A DNA stretch of 64,000 nucleotides. Origin: Staphylococcus durrellii. Its GTDB lineage: Bacteria > Bacillota > Bacilli > Staphylococcales > Staphylococcaceae. A model generated the notes under the pieces. That model made no database searches. It was given only the letters and a program-made list of their open reading frames with translations, and had not been told where the DNA came from. The position numbers were made by a program, and so were the translations under genes. This document shows positions 19,123 to 29,650 of the stretch, piece after piece; the first letter of the stretch is position 1; each line of letters starts with the position of its first letter. Where the stretch lies: positions 1,116,001-1,180,000 of the forward strand of contig NZ_JADIIO010000001.1 in the NCBI RefSeq assembly GCF_015594545.1, in the 5' to 3' direction.

Positions 19123-21054
19123 ATGGAACAAATAAAAATTCAATTTCCAGATGGTAATCCAAAGGAATTCGATATAGGCACAACTACAGAAGACATAGCG
19201 CAATCTATAAGTCCTGGATTACGAAAAAAAGCAGTTGCTGGAAAATTCAATGACAAATTAGTAGATTTAACTAGACCACTTGAATCAGACGGAAGTATCG
19301 AAATCGTAACGCCAGGTAGTGAAGAAGCATTAGAAGTGTTAAGACATTCTACAGCTCATCTAATGGCTCAAGCTTTAAAACGTTTATATGGAGATGTGAA
19401 ATTTGGCGTAGGTCCTGTAATTGAAGGTGGATTTTATTATGACTTTGATATGGACGAATCCGTTTCATCTGATGATTTCGAAAAAATAGAAAAAACTATG
19501 AAACAAATCGTTGAGGAAAATCACAAAATAGTACGTAAAGTGGTATCCCGAGATGAAGCAAAAGCATTCTTTAGTGATGACCCTTATAAATTAGAATTAA
19601 TCGAAGCAATTCCTGCTGATGAAAATGTTACATTATATTCACAAGGTGAGTTCACTGATTTATGTCGCGGTGTACATGTGCCGACTACATCTAAAATTAA
19701 AGAATTCAAATTATTGTCTACTGCTGGTGCATACTGGCGAGGAGATAGTAACAATAAAATGTTACAACGAATTTATGGTACTGCCTTCTTCGATAAAAAA
19801 GACTTAAAAGCCCATTTAAAAATGTTAGAAGAACGTAAAGAACGTGACCATAGACGTATTGGTAAAGATTTAGAATTATTTGCTAACAATCAGCTGGTCG
19901 GTGCTGGTTTACCACTATGGTTGCCGAATGGCGCGACAATTCGTCGTGAAATTGAACGTTATATAGTAGATAAAGAGATTAGTATGGGTTATGACCACGT
20001 ATACACACCAGTAATGGCAAATACTGACTTATACAAAAAATCAGGCCACTGGGATCATTACAATGAAGATATGTTCCCTACAATGAAACTTGATGAACAA
20101 GAAGAAATGGTATTACGACCAATGAATTGCCCTCATCATATGATGATATATGCGAATAAACCGCATTCATATCGTGAACTACCAATTCGTATTGCTGAAT
20201 TAGGCACAATGCATCGCTATGAAGCAAGCGGTGCAGTTTCAGGGCTGCAACGTGTACGTGGAATGACTTTAAATGATGCGCATATCTTCGTTCGACCTGA
20301 TCAAATTAAAGAAGAATTTAAACGCGTTGTTAATCTTATCATCGATGTGTATGAAGATTTCGGTTTCGAAAATTATAACTTCAGATTAAGTTATAGAGAT
20401 CCTGAAGATAAAGAAAAATATTATGATGATGACGACATGTGGGTAAAAGCTGAAAGCATGTTAAAAGAAGCGGTGGACGAATTAGGGTTAGAATATACGG
20501 AAGCAATTGGTGAAGCAGCATTCTATGGTCCAAAACTAGATGTACAAGTACAAACTGCTATGGGTAAAGAAGAAACGCTTAGTACAACTCAATTAGACTT
20601 TTTACTACCTCAAAAATTTGACTTAACTTATATTGGTAACGATGGAGAACAACACCGCCCAGTAGTGATCCATAGAGGTGTCGTATCAACTATGGAAAGA
20701 TTTGTTGCCTTCTTAACTGAAGAAACTAAAGGTGCTTTCCCAACATGGTTAGCGCCTATGCAGGTTGAAATTATTCCAGTAAACGTTGATTTACACTATG
20801 ATTATGCACGTAATTTACAAGATGAGTTAAAATCTCAAGGTATAAGAGTCGAAATTGATGATCGTAATGAAAAAATGGGTTATAAAATTCGTGAAGCTCA
20901 GATGCAAAAAATTCCATATCAACTTGTAGTTGGTGATAAAGAAATGGAAAACAATGAAGTCAATGTACGTAAATATGGTTCACAAGATCAAGAAACTGTT
21001 GAAAAAGATGACTTTATCTGGAATTTAGTAGATCAGATACGCTTGAAAAAATAA
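19123..21054 (+). CDS. thrS: threonine--tRNA ligase
   Basis: Charges tRNA-Thr. Domains in order: TGS (about 1-62), the alanyl/threonyl second additional editing domain with [11 protein letters not shown] (about 76-86) and the CRGVHVPTT region, the class II catalytic core (about 245-540; motif 2 around [20 protein letters not shown]) and the anticodon-binding domain (about 541-643). Length 643 residues is standard. The start is ATG after TAGGAGG. Controlled by the T-box leader immediately upstream; transcribed alone. Confidence 0.97.
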   Translation: MEQIKIQFPDGNPKEFDIGTTTEDIAQSISPGLRKKAVAGKFNDKLVDLTRPLESDGSIEIVTPGSEEALEVLRHSTAHLMAQALKRLYGDVKFGVGPVIEGGFYYDFDMDESVSSDDFEKIEKTMKQIVEENHKIVRKVVSRDEAKAFFSDDPYKLELIEAIPADENVTLYSQGEFTDLCRGVHVPTTSKIKEFKLLSTAGAYWRGDSNNKMLQRIYGTAFFDKKDLKAHLKMLEERKERDHRRIGKDLELFANNQLVGAGLPLWLPNGATIRREIERYIVDKEISMGYDHVYTPVMANTDLYKKSGHWDHYNEDMFPTMKLDEQEEMVLRPMNCPHHMMIYANKPHSYRELPIRIAELGTMHRYEASGAVSGLQRVRGMTLNDAHIFVRPDQIKEEFKRVVNLIIDVYEDFGFENYNFRLSYRDPEDKEKYYDDDDMWVKAESMLKEAVDELGLEYTEAIGEAAFYGPKLDVQVQTAMGKEETLSTTQLDFLLPQKFDLTYIGNDGEQHRPVVIHRGVVSTMERFVAFLTEETKGAFPTWLAPMQVEIIPVNVDLHYDYARNLQDELKSQGIRVEIDDRNEKMGYKIREAQMQKIPYQLVVGDKEMENNEVNVRKYGSQDQETVEKDDFIWNLVDQIRLKK

Positions 21055-21130
21055 AGATAGTATTGAAACAAATCAATTATTCATGTATATTGATGATTAG
21101 TGAAATAATAAAAATTAAAATTTAATATAC

Positions 21131-21356
21131 TTTGAGTTAGAGGTTGCATTTTTAATGAGTAACTTTTCAATGGCTTAATGGAGCCTAGATTGAAACAGCA
21201 AAAGGTAAAAATGCCGAAACACAAAATAACCATTATTATTATGTGTTGGGTCAGTCACCGATAAGGCGCTGGACTGTCACATATGTGATGTGCTACCTAT
21301 TTTGATTGATAACACAACGGTTGCATATCGAAAGGTATGCAACCATTTTTTATTTT
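21131..21356 (+). promoter_or_regulatory. lysine riboswitch (L box) with terminator
   Basis: The conserved lysine-aptamer blocks appear in order between 21131 and 21300: AGAGGTTGCA, GAGTAAC, TTGAAA...GGTAAAAATGCCGAA, GGGTCAGTCACCG, GGACTGTCAC and the closing GTGCTACC. A terminator hairpin of 9 bp (21319-21327 with 21336-21344) and a T-rich tail follow, 100 bases before lysP. Lysine binding should favour termination, so the downstream gene would be switched off when lysine is plentiful. Confidence 0.92.
21319..21356 (+). terminator. expression-platform terminator of the lysine riboswitch
   Basis: GGTTGCATA / TATGCAACC stem, 8-base loop, then ATTTTTTATTTTT. Confidence 0.88.
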
Positions 21357-21454
21357 TAATAGTATAACTACATAGGTTGACATTTACTTTAGGAAATTTT
21401 TAATTTATTTCTGTTACAAAGTAAACCTCTAAGCAATACAGAAAGGAAGCTACT

Positions 21455-22954
21455 ATGGAAAAAAATGGTAATCAACATGATGGCGGAGTTAAAAGAGGAC
21501 TGAAAGATCGCCATATTTCAATGATTGCAATTGGGGGATGTATCGGTACTGGCTTGTTTATGACATCTGGTGGAGCGATACATGATGCAGGTGCTTTGGG
21601 AGCGTTACTTGCCTACGCAATAATCGGAGCAATGGTGTTTTTCTTAATGACTTCTCTAGGAGAAATGGCTACATATCTTCCAGTATCAGGCTCATTTAGT
21701 ACTTATGCTACAAGATTCGTCGATCCTTCTTTAGGATTTGCTTTAGGTTGGAATTATTGGTTCAACTGGGTAATCACTGTTGCAGCTGACGTAACAATAG
21801 CTGCGCAAGTTATTGAGTATTGGACACCATTGCATGCTCTACCTGCATGGGGATGGAGCAGTTTATTCTTAATAATTATCTTTGGTTTGAATGCATTGTC
21901 TGTACGTGTTTATGGTGAAAGTGAATATTGGTTTGCTTTAATAAAAGTGGTTACAGTAATCATTTTTATCATTATTGGATTATTAACAATAGTAGGGATT
22001 ATGGGTGGTAAATTTGTTGGATTTGAAACATTTACCCAAGCTCAAGGGCCAATACTAGGAAATGGTTTAGGCGGCAGCTTGCTAACTATATTAGGTGTGT
22101 TCTTAGTGGCAGGATTCTCGTTCCAAGGTACAGAATTAATTGGTATCACTGCTGGTGAATCTGAAAACCCTGAACGAGCAGTGCCAAAAGCTATAAAACA
22201 GGTTTTCTGGCGTATTTTACTATTTTATATTCTAGCAATTTTCGTAATTGGTATGCTAATACCTTATAATAGTTCAGCATTAATGGGCGGAGGAGACGAT
22301 GTTGCAACTTCACCATTCACTTTAGTATTTAAAAATGCTGGCTTAGCATTCGCAGCATCATTTATGAATGCAGTTATACTAACATCTGTATTATCGGCAG
22401 GTAACTCAGGTATGTATGCTTCTACGCGTATGTTATATTCTATGAGTAAAGATAAATTAGCATTTCCAGTTTTTGCAAAAACTAATAAAAGTGGTGTGCC
22501 CTATGTTTCGCTGTTAGTGACTGCAGTCATTGTAATAGCAATATTTGTCTTACAACACATTAGTGGAGATGCATATGAATACATCGTAGCCGCTAGTGGT
22601 ATGACTGGATTTATAGCTTGGGTTGGTATCGCAATTAGTCACTATCGTTTTAGAAAAGCTTTTGATAAACAACATTATGATAAATCCATATTAAAATATA
22701 AAGCTAAATTATTCCCGTTTGGTCCAATATTTGCAGGTATTTTATGTGTGATCGTAATAATTGGGCAGGACGTAGACTTTATTCAAACAGGACATTTTAA
22801 TCTAAATCGATTTGTTGTCACATATATGGGAATTCCAGTATTTTTAGCGTTTTTCATTTATCATAAATTACGTTATAAAACTAAGATAATACCTTTAGAA
22901 AAAGTTAATCTTAGACAAGACGTTGATATGGAAGAAATTAAAACTCATAAATAA
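21455..22954 (+). CDS. lysP: lysine-specific permease
   Basis: APC-superfamily, AAT-family amino acid importer in the cell membrane, with about 12 transmembrane segments and the N-terminal motif RHISMIAIGGCIGTGLFMTSG, plus GTELIGITAGESENPERAVPKA. The 499-residue length agrees with LysP. The family alone does not give the substrate, but the lysine riboswitch directly upstream makes lysine the likely one. The start is ATG after AAAGGAAG. A monocistronic unit; the infC promoter begins soon after its stop. Confidence 0.92.
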   Translation: MEKNGNQHDGGVKRGLKDRHISMIAIGGCIGTGLFMTSGGAIHDAGALGALLAYAIIGAMVFFLMTSLGEMATYLPVSGSFSTYATRFVDPSLGFALGWNYWFNWVITVAADVTIAAQVIEYWTPLHALPAWGWSSLFLIIIFGLNALSVRVYGESEYWFALIKVVTVIIFIIIGLLTIVGIMGGKFVGFETFTQAQGPILGNGLGGSLLTILGVFLVAGFSFQGTELIGITAGESENPERAVPKAIKQVFWRILLFYILAIFVIGMLIPYNSSALMGGGDDVATSPFTLVFKNAGLAFAASFMNAVILTSVLSAGNSGMYASTRMLYSMSKDKLAFPVFAKTNKSGVPYVSLLVTAVIVIAIFVLQHISGDAYEYIVAASGMTGFIAWVGIAISHYRFRKAFDKQHYDKSILKYKAKLFPFGPIFAGILCVIVIIGQDVDFIQTGHFNLNRFVVTYMGIPVFLAFFIYHKLRYKTKIIPLEKVNLRQDVDMEEIKTHK

Positions 22955-22969
22955 ATAAATAAAAAGCTA

Positions 22970-22998
22970 TTGACTTATGTCTTAATCGTTGCTATGAT
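22970..22998 (+). promoter_or_regulatory. sigma-A promoter of the infC operon
   Basis: TTGACT, a 17-base spacer and TATGAT, a near-consensus promoter placed 16 bases after the lysP stop. Confidence 0.8.
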
Positions 22999-23004
22999 TA
23001 ATAA

Positions 23005-23150
23005 CGTTGAATACGAAACGAACCAAGTAGAAGCTCCCGCTTCTCACCTGTAGCGACGCAAAGGCAGTTGGCAGGTCCAATAATACATGTAATAACATGT
23101 GTAGAGCAGAGCGGGTATAATTTATACGCGCTCTGTTTTTTTTACTTGGC
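23005..23150 (+). promoter_or_regulatory. L20-type ribosomal protein leader with attenuator
   Basis: A structured leader precedes infC. AGAAG-CTCCCG-CTTCT forms a hairpin at 23029-23044. CCAAGTA (23023-23029) pairs with TACTTGG (23143-23149). A terminator stem CAGAGCG (23107-23113) / CGCTCTG (23129-23135) is followed by eight T residues. The position and motifs agree with the Bacillales L20 leader, through which free L20 represses infC-rpmI-rplT by premature termination. Confidence 0.82.
23107..23143 (+). terminator. attenuator hairpin in the infC leader
   Basis: Stem CAGAGCG / CGCTCTG with inner TATAA/TTATA pairing, then TTTTTTTT. Confidence 0.8.
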
Positions 23151-23182
23151 ATAATTTCGTAAATTTCATGGAGGTGTCAACC

Positions 23183-23701
23183 ATAGCTAAAGATCAAACT
23201 CAAGTAAACGATAAGATTCGTGCAAAAGAATTAAGATTAATCGGTCAAGATGGTGAACAAATTGGTGTTAAATCAAAAAGTGAAGCATTAGAAATGGCCG
23301 ACCGTGTAGGTTTGGACGTTGTAGTCGTTGCGCCAAACGCTAAACCACCTGTTGGTAGAATTATGGATTACGGTAAATACAAATTCGAACAACAGAAAAA
23401 AGAAAAAGAAATGAAGAAGAAACAAAAAACTATAAGCTTAAAAGAAATACGTTTAAGTCCAACGATTGAAGAACATGACTTCCAAACAAAACTTAAAAAT
23501 GGTCGTAAGTTCTTATCAAAAGGGGACAAATGTAAAGTTTCTATTCGTTTTAGAGGTAGAGCAATTACACATAAAGAAATTGGACAAAGAGTTTTAGAAA
23601 AATTCGCTGAAGAATGTAAAGATATCGCTTCAGTTGAACAAAAACCTAAAATGGAAGGTCGTCAAATGTTCATTATGCTAAGCCCTACAGCTGAAAAATA
23701 A
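23183..23701 (+). CDS. infC: translation initiation factor IF-3 (non-AUG start)
   Basis: Binds the 30S subunit, controls start-codon fidelity and keeps subunits apart. The N domain with [16 protein letters not shown], the basic linker ([11 protein letters not shown]) and the C domain with [15 protein letters not shown] are intact. The start I choose is ATA at 23183 (IAKDQ). It aligns with the ATT start of Bacillus infC (ISKD) and lies 6 bases after GGAGGTG. Databases often list GTG 23174 (MSTIAKD) for staphylococci; the ATG at 23168 lies in the ribosome-binding site itself. A rare start codon allows IF-3 to limit its own synthesis. First gene of infC-rpmI-rplT. Confidence 0.93.
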   Translation: MAKDQTQVNDKIRAKELRLIGQDGEQIGVKSKSEALEMADRVGLDVVVVAPNAKPPVGRIMDYGKYKFEQQKKEKEMKKKQKTISLKEIRLSPTIEEHDFQTKLKNGRKFLSKGDKCKVSIRFRGRAITHKEIGQRVLEKFAEECKDIASVEQKPKMEGRQMFIMLSPTAEK

Positions 23702-23728
23702 TATTCAAATCACAGGAGGAAATTTATC

Positions 23729-23929
23729 ATGCCTAAAATGAAAACACACCGTGGAGCAGCTAAACGTGTTAAAAGAACTGGTTCAGGACAATTAAAACGT
23801 TCAAGAGCTTTCACATCTCACTTATTTGCAAATAAAAACACTAAACAAAAACGTCAATTACGTAAAGCTAAGTTAGTTCATAAATCTGACTTAAAACGCG
23901 TAAAACAATTATTAGCTTACAAAAAATAA
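23729..23929 (+). CDS. rpmI: 50S ribosomal protein L35
   Basis: A small, very basic large-subunit protein of 66 residues beginning [19 protein letters not shown], the family signature. The start is ATG after AGGAGG. It sits between infC and rplT as in nearly all Firmicutes and is under the same leader control. Confidence 0.98.
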   Translation: MPKMKTHRGAAKRVKRTGSGQLKRSRAFTSHLFANKNTKQKRQLRKAKLVHKSDLKRVKQLLAYKK

Positions 23930-23993
23930 TTATCTAGCATAAAGTTAGCATACACATTATATAGCATTAACATATTTTGAGGAGGAATTTATT

Positions 23994-24350
23994 ATGCCAC
24001 GAGTAAAAGGTGGAACAGTAACAAGAGCTCGTCGTAAAAAGACGATCAAATTAGCAAAAGGTTACTTTGGTGCGAAACGTACATTATATAAAGTAGCAAA
24101 ACAACAAGTTATGAAATCAGGTCAATACGCTTTCCGTGACCGTCGTCAAAGAAAACGTGACTTCCGTAAATTATGGATTACACGTATCAATGCAGCTGCA
24201 CGTCAACATGACATCAGCTATTCAAGATTGATGAACGGCTTGAAAAAAGCTGAAATCGATATTAACCGTAAAATGTTATCTGAAATTGCTATTTCAGACG
24301 ACAAAGCATTCGGTGAGTTAGTAACAAAAGCTAAAGACGCTTTAAAATAA
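23994..24350 (+). CDS. rplT: 50S ribosomal protein L20
   Basis: Early-assembly protein that binds 23S rRNA and, when in excess, represses its own operon through the leader upstream of infC. The 118 residues begin [15 protein letters not shown]; the C-terminal part carries the RNA-recognition fold. The start is ATG after GAGGAGG. Last gene of the operon, closed by a strong terminator. Confidence 0.98.
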   Translation: MPRVKGGTVTRARRKKTIKLAKGYFGAKRTLYKVAKQQVMKSGQYAFRDRRQRKRDFRKLWITRINAAARQHDISYSRLMNGLKKAEIDINRKMLSEIAISDDKAFGELVTKAKDALK

Positions 24351-24355
24351 TTAAT

Positions 24356-24395
24356 AAAAAAGAGATGTGGCGATTGCTACATCTCTTTTTTATTT
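24356..24395 (+). terminator. intrinsic terminator of infC-rpmI-rplT
   Basis: AAAGAGATGT / ACATCTCTTT stem with a GGCGATTGCT loop and a T run, right after rplT. Confidence 0.9.
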
Positions 24396-24453
24396 TAAGT
24401 TATATGCTAGATTTGATAAAATAACTACGAAGTCAAACATGAAGGAGATACAT

Positions 24454-25065
24454 ATGTCTAAATTCGACGAACGCATTATAGTAGTACCTCGCAATATATT
24501 ATTTGATGAAGAGCAGAATCAATTTAATGGATTTTTATCTAATGATAGTACAAAAGGACAAGATATCTTTAACGTACTTACTAACTATGAGGTTAAACGC
24601 AGAGGTGATATGGAAGAAGATCCAAGTTATAAGCAATTAATCTCTTATTGCTTATTAGAAAATGAAGACGGGCAAATATTAGTTTATGAGAGACTTTCTG
24701 GTGGAGGAGAAAATCGACTGCACGGTCAATCATCAATTGGAGTCGGTGGTCATATGAATGATGTTGTTGGTGCTGATACGATTAATGAAGTATTACGTAC
24801 TAATGCGCAACGTGAACTTGAAGAAGAAGTCGGGTTACCCACAGATAAATCGCAAAATTTACAATACATAGGTTTTATTAATGATGATACGAATGAAGTT
24901 GGAGAAGTTCACTTAGGTGTCGTATTTAAAATAAAAGTAAGTTCACATGATATTGAAGTACAAGAGACAGATACTTTAAAAATTAAATGGATTGAACAAG
25001 GAAGTATTGATAATTACGATGATTTTGAAACATGGAGCTCTTTAATTTTAGAAGCTATACAATAG
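24454..25065 (+). CDS. Nudix-family hydrolase
   Basis: Probable pyrophosphohydrolase of unknown substrate. A complete Nudix box GX5EX7REUXEEXGU is present (from GADTINE to RELEEEVGL), so the metal-binding glutamates are intact. The 203-residue protein has extra N-terminal sequence of about 70 residues before the Nudix fold. The start chosen is ATG 24454 after GAAGGAG; longer readings reach back into the rplT terminator. The next gene starts 14 bases later, so the two are probably cotranscribed. Confidence 0.85.
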   Translation: MSKFDERIIVVPRNILFDEEQNQFNGFLSNDSTKGQDIFNVLTNYEVKRRGDMEEDPSYKQLISYCLLENEDGQILVYERLSGGGENRLHGQSSIGVGGHMNDVVGADTINEVLRTNAQRELEEEVGLPTDKSQNLQYIGFINDDTNEVGEVHLGVVFKIKVSSHDIEVQETDTLKIKWIEQGSIDNYDDFETWSSLILEAIQ

Positions 25066-25079
25066 AGGTGAATAGCCAT

Positions 25080-26003
25080 ATGTCAGACATCATTCCTTTT
25101 CCGCGTTCACGTGACAAGTTAATAAGGGACATCAAAATTGCATTTAATAAAAACTATTTAGATGAAGTATACGAGCTTTTCGATATTTTTGAACAACAAT
25201 TCGAAATGGATGAAACTTTGTCATTATTGAAATGCGCGACATTACATGAGTTAGGTTATTATTTAGAATTAAGAGAAGAAACTATCATCTTATTGAAGCA
25301 AGGTTTTAACAATTATGATGAATTAGTATTGTTTTATGTAAAAAGCTTAAATAATTTAAAGCAATATATAGAAGTTGTAGAAGTGATTAATCAAATTATA
25401 GATGAAGTTCAAAACCATCAAACAAGAATGGAACTTTATCCTATAAAAGAATACGCACTTAGCCAGCTAGAACAATATAATAAAGTAGCGGGCGAAAAAT
25501 TACAGCAATTTGATGAATTATCATTAAGAGAACAAATTAATACGATTTTAAGTTTAATTGATAATAACCAATATAATTATAAAGAATCTGTCGTTAATTT
25601 AATAAATAATTTAAACTTGCAACCGAATGTTGTTAGCATCATGTTAGAGTATTTAAGGTTTGCACAGTACGACTCTAATATTCAAATTTCTAAATTTGGT
25701 TACGATATTAACGTGATACCAAGTAATTTAGTTGGTCTAGAACATACACAACTTAAACAACAAATTATTCCAAATGTGATTCAATTAATGGAAGAAGATG
25801 CAACACAGTTAATAAATGAAGCAGCACATGTTATGAATAATCACGCGATACTATTATATCCGCTCGATATTCATGACATAGCTTCTTCTGAGGAATGGGT
25901 CATGACTTATGAACATTATTTCAAATCGATGCTAGGGATTGCACAAGGACAGGAACATAATGAAATTAAAAACTTAATTTTAAAAATGGATAATTTAACA
26001 TAA
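25080..26003 (+). CDS. TPR-like helical protein of unknown function
   Basis: A 307-residue soluble protein. It begins SDIIPFPRSRDKL and then reads as successive amphipathic helices of about 30-40 residues, resembling degenerate tetratricopeptide repeats (for example YLDEVYELFDIFEQQF, then LLKCATLHELGYYLEL). There is no signal peptide or membrane segment. The start is ATG 25080 after AGAGGTG; earlier in-frame codons fall within the Nudix gene. The place between rplT and tig is conserved in staphylococci as I recall. TPR folds usually mediate protein contacts; the partner is unknown. Confidence 0.8.
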   Translation: MSDIIPFPRSRDKLIRDIKIAFNKNYLDEVYELFDIFEQQFEMDETLSLLKCATLHELGYYLELREETIILLKQGFNNYDELVLFYVKSLNNLKQYIEVVEVINQIIDEVQNHQTRMELYPIKEYALSQLEQYNKVAGEKLQQFDELSLREQINTILSLIDNNQYNYKESVVNLINNLNLQPNVVSIMLEYLRFAQYDSNIQISKFGYDINVIPSNLVGLEHTQLKQQIIPNVIQLMEEDATQLINEAAHVMNNHAILLYPLDIHDIASSEEWVMTYEHYFKSMLGIAQGQEHNEIKNLILKMDNLT

Positions 26004-26018
26004 TTATTAAATTATAAT

Positions 26019-26095
26019 GTGGGTATACAAATAAACATAGTATGAATAAGTAATCATTTATTTCACCTATAAAACATCTGGGTTTGTGTACCCAC
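26019..26095. repeat. 13-bp inverted repeat upstream of tig
   Basis: GTGGGTATACAAA (26019-26031) and TTTGTGTACCCAC (26083-26095) can pair over 13 bp, with one G-U pair as RNA, enclosing 51 bases. The right arm overlaps the tig -35 box. Confidence 0.6.
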
Positions 26096-26112
26096 TTGTC
26101 GTATGGTATACT
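26084..26112 (+). promoter_or_regulatory. putative promoter of tig
   Basis: TTGTGT, a 17-base spacer and TATACT, 48 bases before the tig start. Confidence 0.6.
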
Positions 26113-26159
26113 AATGAAGTTGAAAAATTAAAATAGGATAATCATGGAGGTTTTTATAC

Positions 26160-27470
26160 ATGACAGCAACTTGGGAAAAAAAGGAAGGTAACGAAGGAAT
26201 ATTATCCGTTACAGTTCCAGCAGAAAAATTAGACAAAGCATTAGATCAAGCATTCAAAAAAGTAGTAAAACAAATTAATGTGCCTGGTTTCCGTAAAGGT
26301 AAAGTACCACGTCAAATATTCGAACAACGTTTTGGTGTAGAAGCACTTTATCAAGATGCGGCTGATATTTTATTGCCAGAGGCATATGGTGAAGCTATAG
26401 ATGAAACTGGTATTAAACCAGTGGATCAACCTGAAATCGATGTTCAACAAATTGAAAAAGGTAAAGATTTTAAATTTGATGCTACAGTTGTAGTTGAACC
26501 TGAAGTTCAATTAGGAGACTATAAAGGTCTTGAAATCGAAAAACAAAATGCTGAATTAACTGATGAAGAAGTTCAAGAATCTATCGATCATCAATTAGGT
26601 CATTTAGCTGAAATGGTTGTTAAAGAAGACGGTGCTGTTGAAGATGGCGATTCAGTAAACATTGACTTCGATGGTTATGTTGATGGAGAACAATTCGAAG
26701 GTGGCCAAGCTGATGGTTACGACTTAGAAATTGGTTCAGGTACGTTTATCCCTGGATTCGAAGAACAATTAATTGGTGTCAAGACTGGGGAGGAGAAAGA
26801 CGTAACAGTTACTTTCCCAGAAGAGTATCATGCAGAAGAATTAGCTGGTAAAGAAGCTACATTCAAAACTAAAGTAAACGAAATTAAAGCTAAAGAAGTA
26901 CCTGAATTAACTGACGAAATTGCTAACGAATTAGATTCAGAAGCAAACTCAGTTGATGAGTTTAAAGAGAATACACGTAAACGTTTAGCTGAACAAAAAG
27001 AAACTGATGCAGAAAATGCTCAAAAAGAAGAAGCAATCAACAAAGCTGCTAACAATGCTAATATCGATATTCCAGAAGCAATGGTTAACACTGAATTAGA
27101 CCGTATGGTTCAAGAATTTGGTCAACGTATGCAACAACAAGGTTTAAATTTAGAAACTTACTACCAAATTTCTGGTCAAGATGAATCTCAATTGAGAGAA
27201 CAAATGAAAGACGACGCAGAAGAACGTGTTAAAACAAATTTAACATTAACTGCTATCGCTGATGCAGAAAACGTTGAAGTTTCTGATGAAGATATCGATA
27301 AAGAATTAGAAAAAATGAGTGGTCAATTTAATATCTCAGTTGAAGATATTAAACAAACTTTAGGAAGCACTGACATTGTTAAAAATGATGTACGTATCCA
27401 AAAAGTTATCGACTTACTTGTTGACGAAGCAAAATTAGTAGAACCTGCTAAAGAAGACGAAGAAGCATAA
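26160..27470 (+). CDS. tig: trigger factor
   Basis: Ribosome-associated chaperone and peptidyl-prolyl isomerase that meets nascent chains at the tunnel exit. Domains: the N-terminal ribosome-binding domain with the L23-contact loop [17 protein letters not shown] (about 44-60), an FKBP-type domain (about 160-245; [14 protein letters not shown]) and a long helical C-terminal chaperone domain. Length 436 residues is standard; the acidic tail ends KEDEEA. The start is ATG after GGAGG. A terminator separates it from clpX. Confidence 0.97.
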   Translation: MTATWEKKEGNEGILSVTVPAEKLDKALDQAFKKVVKQINVPGFRKGKVPRQIFEQRFGVEALYQDAADILLPEAYGEAIDETGIKPVDQPEIDVQQIEKGKDFKFDATVVVEPEVQLGDYKGLEIEKQNAELTDEEVQESIDHQLGHLAEMVVKEDGAVEDGDSVNIDFDGYVDGEQFEGGQADGYDLEIGSGTFIPGFEEQLIGVKTGEEKDVTVTFPEEYHAEELAGKEATFKTKVNEIKAKEVPELTDEIANELDSEANSVDEFKENTRKRLAEQKETDAENAQKEEAINKAANNANIDIPEAMVNTELDRMVQEFGQRMQQQGLNLETYYQISGQDESQLREQMKDDAEERVKTNLTLTAIADAENVEVSDEDIDKELEKMSGQFNISVEDIKQTLGSTDIVKNDVRIQKVIDLLVDEAKLVEPAKEDEEA

Positions 27471-27532
27471 GGTTAATATCTGAGCAAATTGTTTTTGGTT
27501 TCGAATGTAAAGCTGTATAATATAAAAATATT

Positions 27533-27577
27533 GAGTGGCAGATGCATTAATCATTGATGTATCTGCTTCACTATTTT
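27533..27577 (+). terminator. intrinsic terminator of tig
   Basis: AGTGGCAGATGCAT pairs with ATGTATCTGCTTCACT with small bulges, followed by ATTTTTA. Confidence 0.75.
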
Positions 27578-27605
27578 TATGCAAATATTTTGTAAAATGA
27601 ACTAT

Positions 27606-27634
27606 TTGCATATTAAAATGCTATCTAGTATAGT
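27606..27634 (+). promoter_or_regulatory. putative promoter of clpX
   Basis: TTGCAT, a 17-base spacer and TATAGT, 27 bases before the clpX start. Confidence 0.6.
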
Positions 27635-27660
27635 CTTTATGGAATAGGGGTGTAAATAGA

Positions 27661-28923
27661 ATGTTCAAGTTCAATGAAGATGAAGAAAATTTAAAATGTT
27701 CTTTCTGTGGTAAAGATCAAGATCAAGTAAAGAAATTAGTCGCTGGTAGTGGCGTATATATATGTAACGAGTGTATAGAATTATGTTCAGAAATTGTCGA
27801 AGAAGAATTAGCTCAGGCTGAACCAGAAGGTTTAACAGAGTTACCTACACCAAGAGAAATTATGGATCAATTAAACGATTATGTTATTGGACAAGAAAAA
27901 GCTAAAAAATCTTTAGCTGTGGCTGTATATAATCATTACAAACGTATTCAACAATTGGGACCTAATGAAGATGAAGTTGAATTACAAAAAAGTAATATAG
28001 CGCTGATCGGTCCAACCGGTAGTGGTAAAACATTATTAGCACAAACATTAGCCAAAACATTAAATGTGCCATTTGCTATTGCAGACGCAACTAGCTTGAC
28101 CGAAGCTGGTTATGTAGGTGACGATGTAGAAAACATCTTATTACGTTTAATTCAAGCAGCTGATTTCGATATAGATAAAGCTGAAAAAGGTATTATTTAT
28201 GTCGATGAAATCGATAAGATTGCACGTAAATCAGAGAATACTTCTATTACTAGAGATGTTTCTGGTGAAGGTGTTCAACAAGCATTGCTTAAAATATTAG
28301 AAGGAACTACTGCAAGCGTACCTCCTCAAGGTGGACGTAAACATCCGAACCAAGAATTAATTCAAATTGATACTTCAAACATTTTATTCGTTTTAGGTGG
28401 TGCCTTTGACGGTATTGATGAGGTTATCAAGAGAAGACTTGGTGAAAAAGTAATTGGTTTCTCTAGTAGTGAAGCTTCTAAATATGATGAAGATGCTATT
28501 TTAGAGCAAATTAGACCTGAAGATTTACAATCATATGGTTTAATTCCTGAATTTATTGGTCGTGTACCTATCGTAGCTAACTTAGAAACATTAGACGTTG
28601 AAGCATTAAAAAATATTTTAACACAACCAAAAAATGCGTTGGTTAAGCAATATGTTAAAATGCTAGAACTAGACGATGTCGAATTAGAGTTTACTGAAGG
28701 TGCATTAGCAGCGATTAGTGATAAAGCAATCGAAAGAAAAACGGGTGCACGTGGTTTACGTTCAATTATTGAAGAAGCACTAATTGATATCATGTACGAC
28801 GTGCCATCTTCTGACGGTGTTGTCAAAGTAGTAATTACTGAAGACACTATTAATGAAGAGAAAAACCCTGAATTGTATGATAAAGATGGCAATTTAGTTA
28901 ACAATGAACAAACTTCTGCGTAA
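27661..28923 (+). CDS. clpX: ATP-dependent Clp protease ATP-binding subunit ClpX
   Basis: AAA+ unfoldase that feeds proteins to ClpP. The N-terminal zinc-binding domain has Cys13, Cys16, Cys35 and Cys38. Walker A GPTGSGKT is at 117-124, the pore loop GYVG at 150-153, Walker B IIYVDEID near 185, and the IGF-type ClpP-docking loop in KVIGFSS near 265, so it should partner ClpP. Length 420 residues. The start is ATG after ATAGGGGTG. Followed by a strong terminator, then engB. Confidence 0.97.
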   Translation: MFKFNEDEENLKCSFCGKDQDQVKKLVAGSGVYICNECIELCSEIVEEELAQAEPEGLTELPTPREIMDQLNDYVIGQEKAKKSLAVAVYNHYKRIQQLGPNEDEVELQKSNIALIGPTGSGKTLLAQTLAKTLNVPFAIADATSLTEAGYVGDDVENILLRLIQAADFDIDKAEKGIIYVDEIDKIARKSENTSITRDVSGEGVQQALLKILEGTTASVPPQGGRKHPNQELIQIDTSNILFVLGGAFDGIDEVIKRRLGEKVIGFSSSEASKYDEDAILEQIRPEDLQSYGLIPEFIGRVPIVANLETLDVEALKNILTQPKNALVKQYVKMLELDDVELEFTEGALAAISDKAIERKTGARGLRSIIEEALIDIMYDVPSSDGVVKVVITEDTINEEKNPELYDKDGNLVNNEQTSA

Positions 28924-28937
28924 TTATATAGATTAGC

Positions 28938-28972
28938 AAGCTGAGACATGATATTGTCTCAGCTTTTTTTTA
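28938..28972 (+). terminator. intrinsic terminator of clpX
   Basis: AAGCTGAGACA / TGTCTCAGCTT, an 11-bp perfect stem with an 8-T tail. Confidence 0.92.
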
Positions 28973-29062
28973 CATAAATATTTAAATTTACTTAAACGCA
29001 TCGCAAAATAAAGCATTGTATACTATAATGAATGAGTTAAACAAGTAGAAAGTGGGTCAATA

Positions 29063-29650
29063 ATGAATATTAATCCTAATGAAATTGAAATAATAATAAG
29101 TGCAGTTAACCAATCACAATACCCTGAAACAGGTTTAAGTGAAGTAGCCTTGAGTGGGCGTTCTAATGTAGGTAAATCTTCATTTATCAACAGTATGATA
29201 GGTAGAAAAAATATGGCACGTACGTCTCAACAACCTGGTAAAACACAAACGTTAAATTTTTATAATATTGATAATCAACTTGTGTTCGTTGATGTACCTG
29301 GCTATGGTTATGCTAAAGTGAGTAAAAAACAACGTGCAGCATTTGGCAAAATGATTGAACAATACATTACGCAAAGATCTTCTCTTAAGCTCGTCATACA
29401 ACTTGTAGATTTAAGACACAATCCCACAGAAGACGATATATTAATGTACGATTTTTTAAAGTATTATGAATTGCCAACACTAGTTATTGCAACAAAAGAA
29501 GACAAAATTGCTAAAGGTAAGGTTCAAAAACACCTTGATAATATCCAACAAAAATTACAAATGGAGCCTTCTGACAACATAATTAGTTATTCTTCAGTAA
29601 AAAATAATAAGCAAAAATTAATTTGGCAAACTATAGAAAATTATCTATAA
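29063..29650 (+). CDS. engB: ribosome biogenesis GTPase EngB (YsxC)
   Basis: Essential GTPase needed for late 50S subunit assembly. G1 GRSNVGKS is at 32-39, G2/G3 carry [10 protein letters not shown] and [10 protein letters not shown], and G4 is TKEDK. Length 195 residues is standard for YihA/YsxC proteins. The start is ATG after AAAGTGGG. It follows clpX as in other Bacillales and lies ahead of the haem operon. Confidence 0.95.
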   Translation: MNINPNEIEIIISAVNQSQYPETGLSEVALSGRSNVGKSSFINSMIGRKNMARTSQQPGKTQTLNFYNIDNQLVFVDVPGYGYAKVSKKQRAAFGKMIEQYITQRSSLKLVIQLVDLRHNPTEDDILMYDFLKYYELPTLVIATKEDKIAKGKVQKHLDNIQQKLQMEPSDNIISYSSVKNNKQKLIWQTIENYL

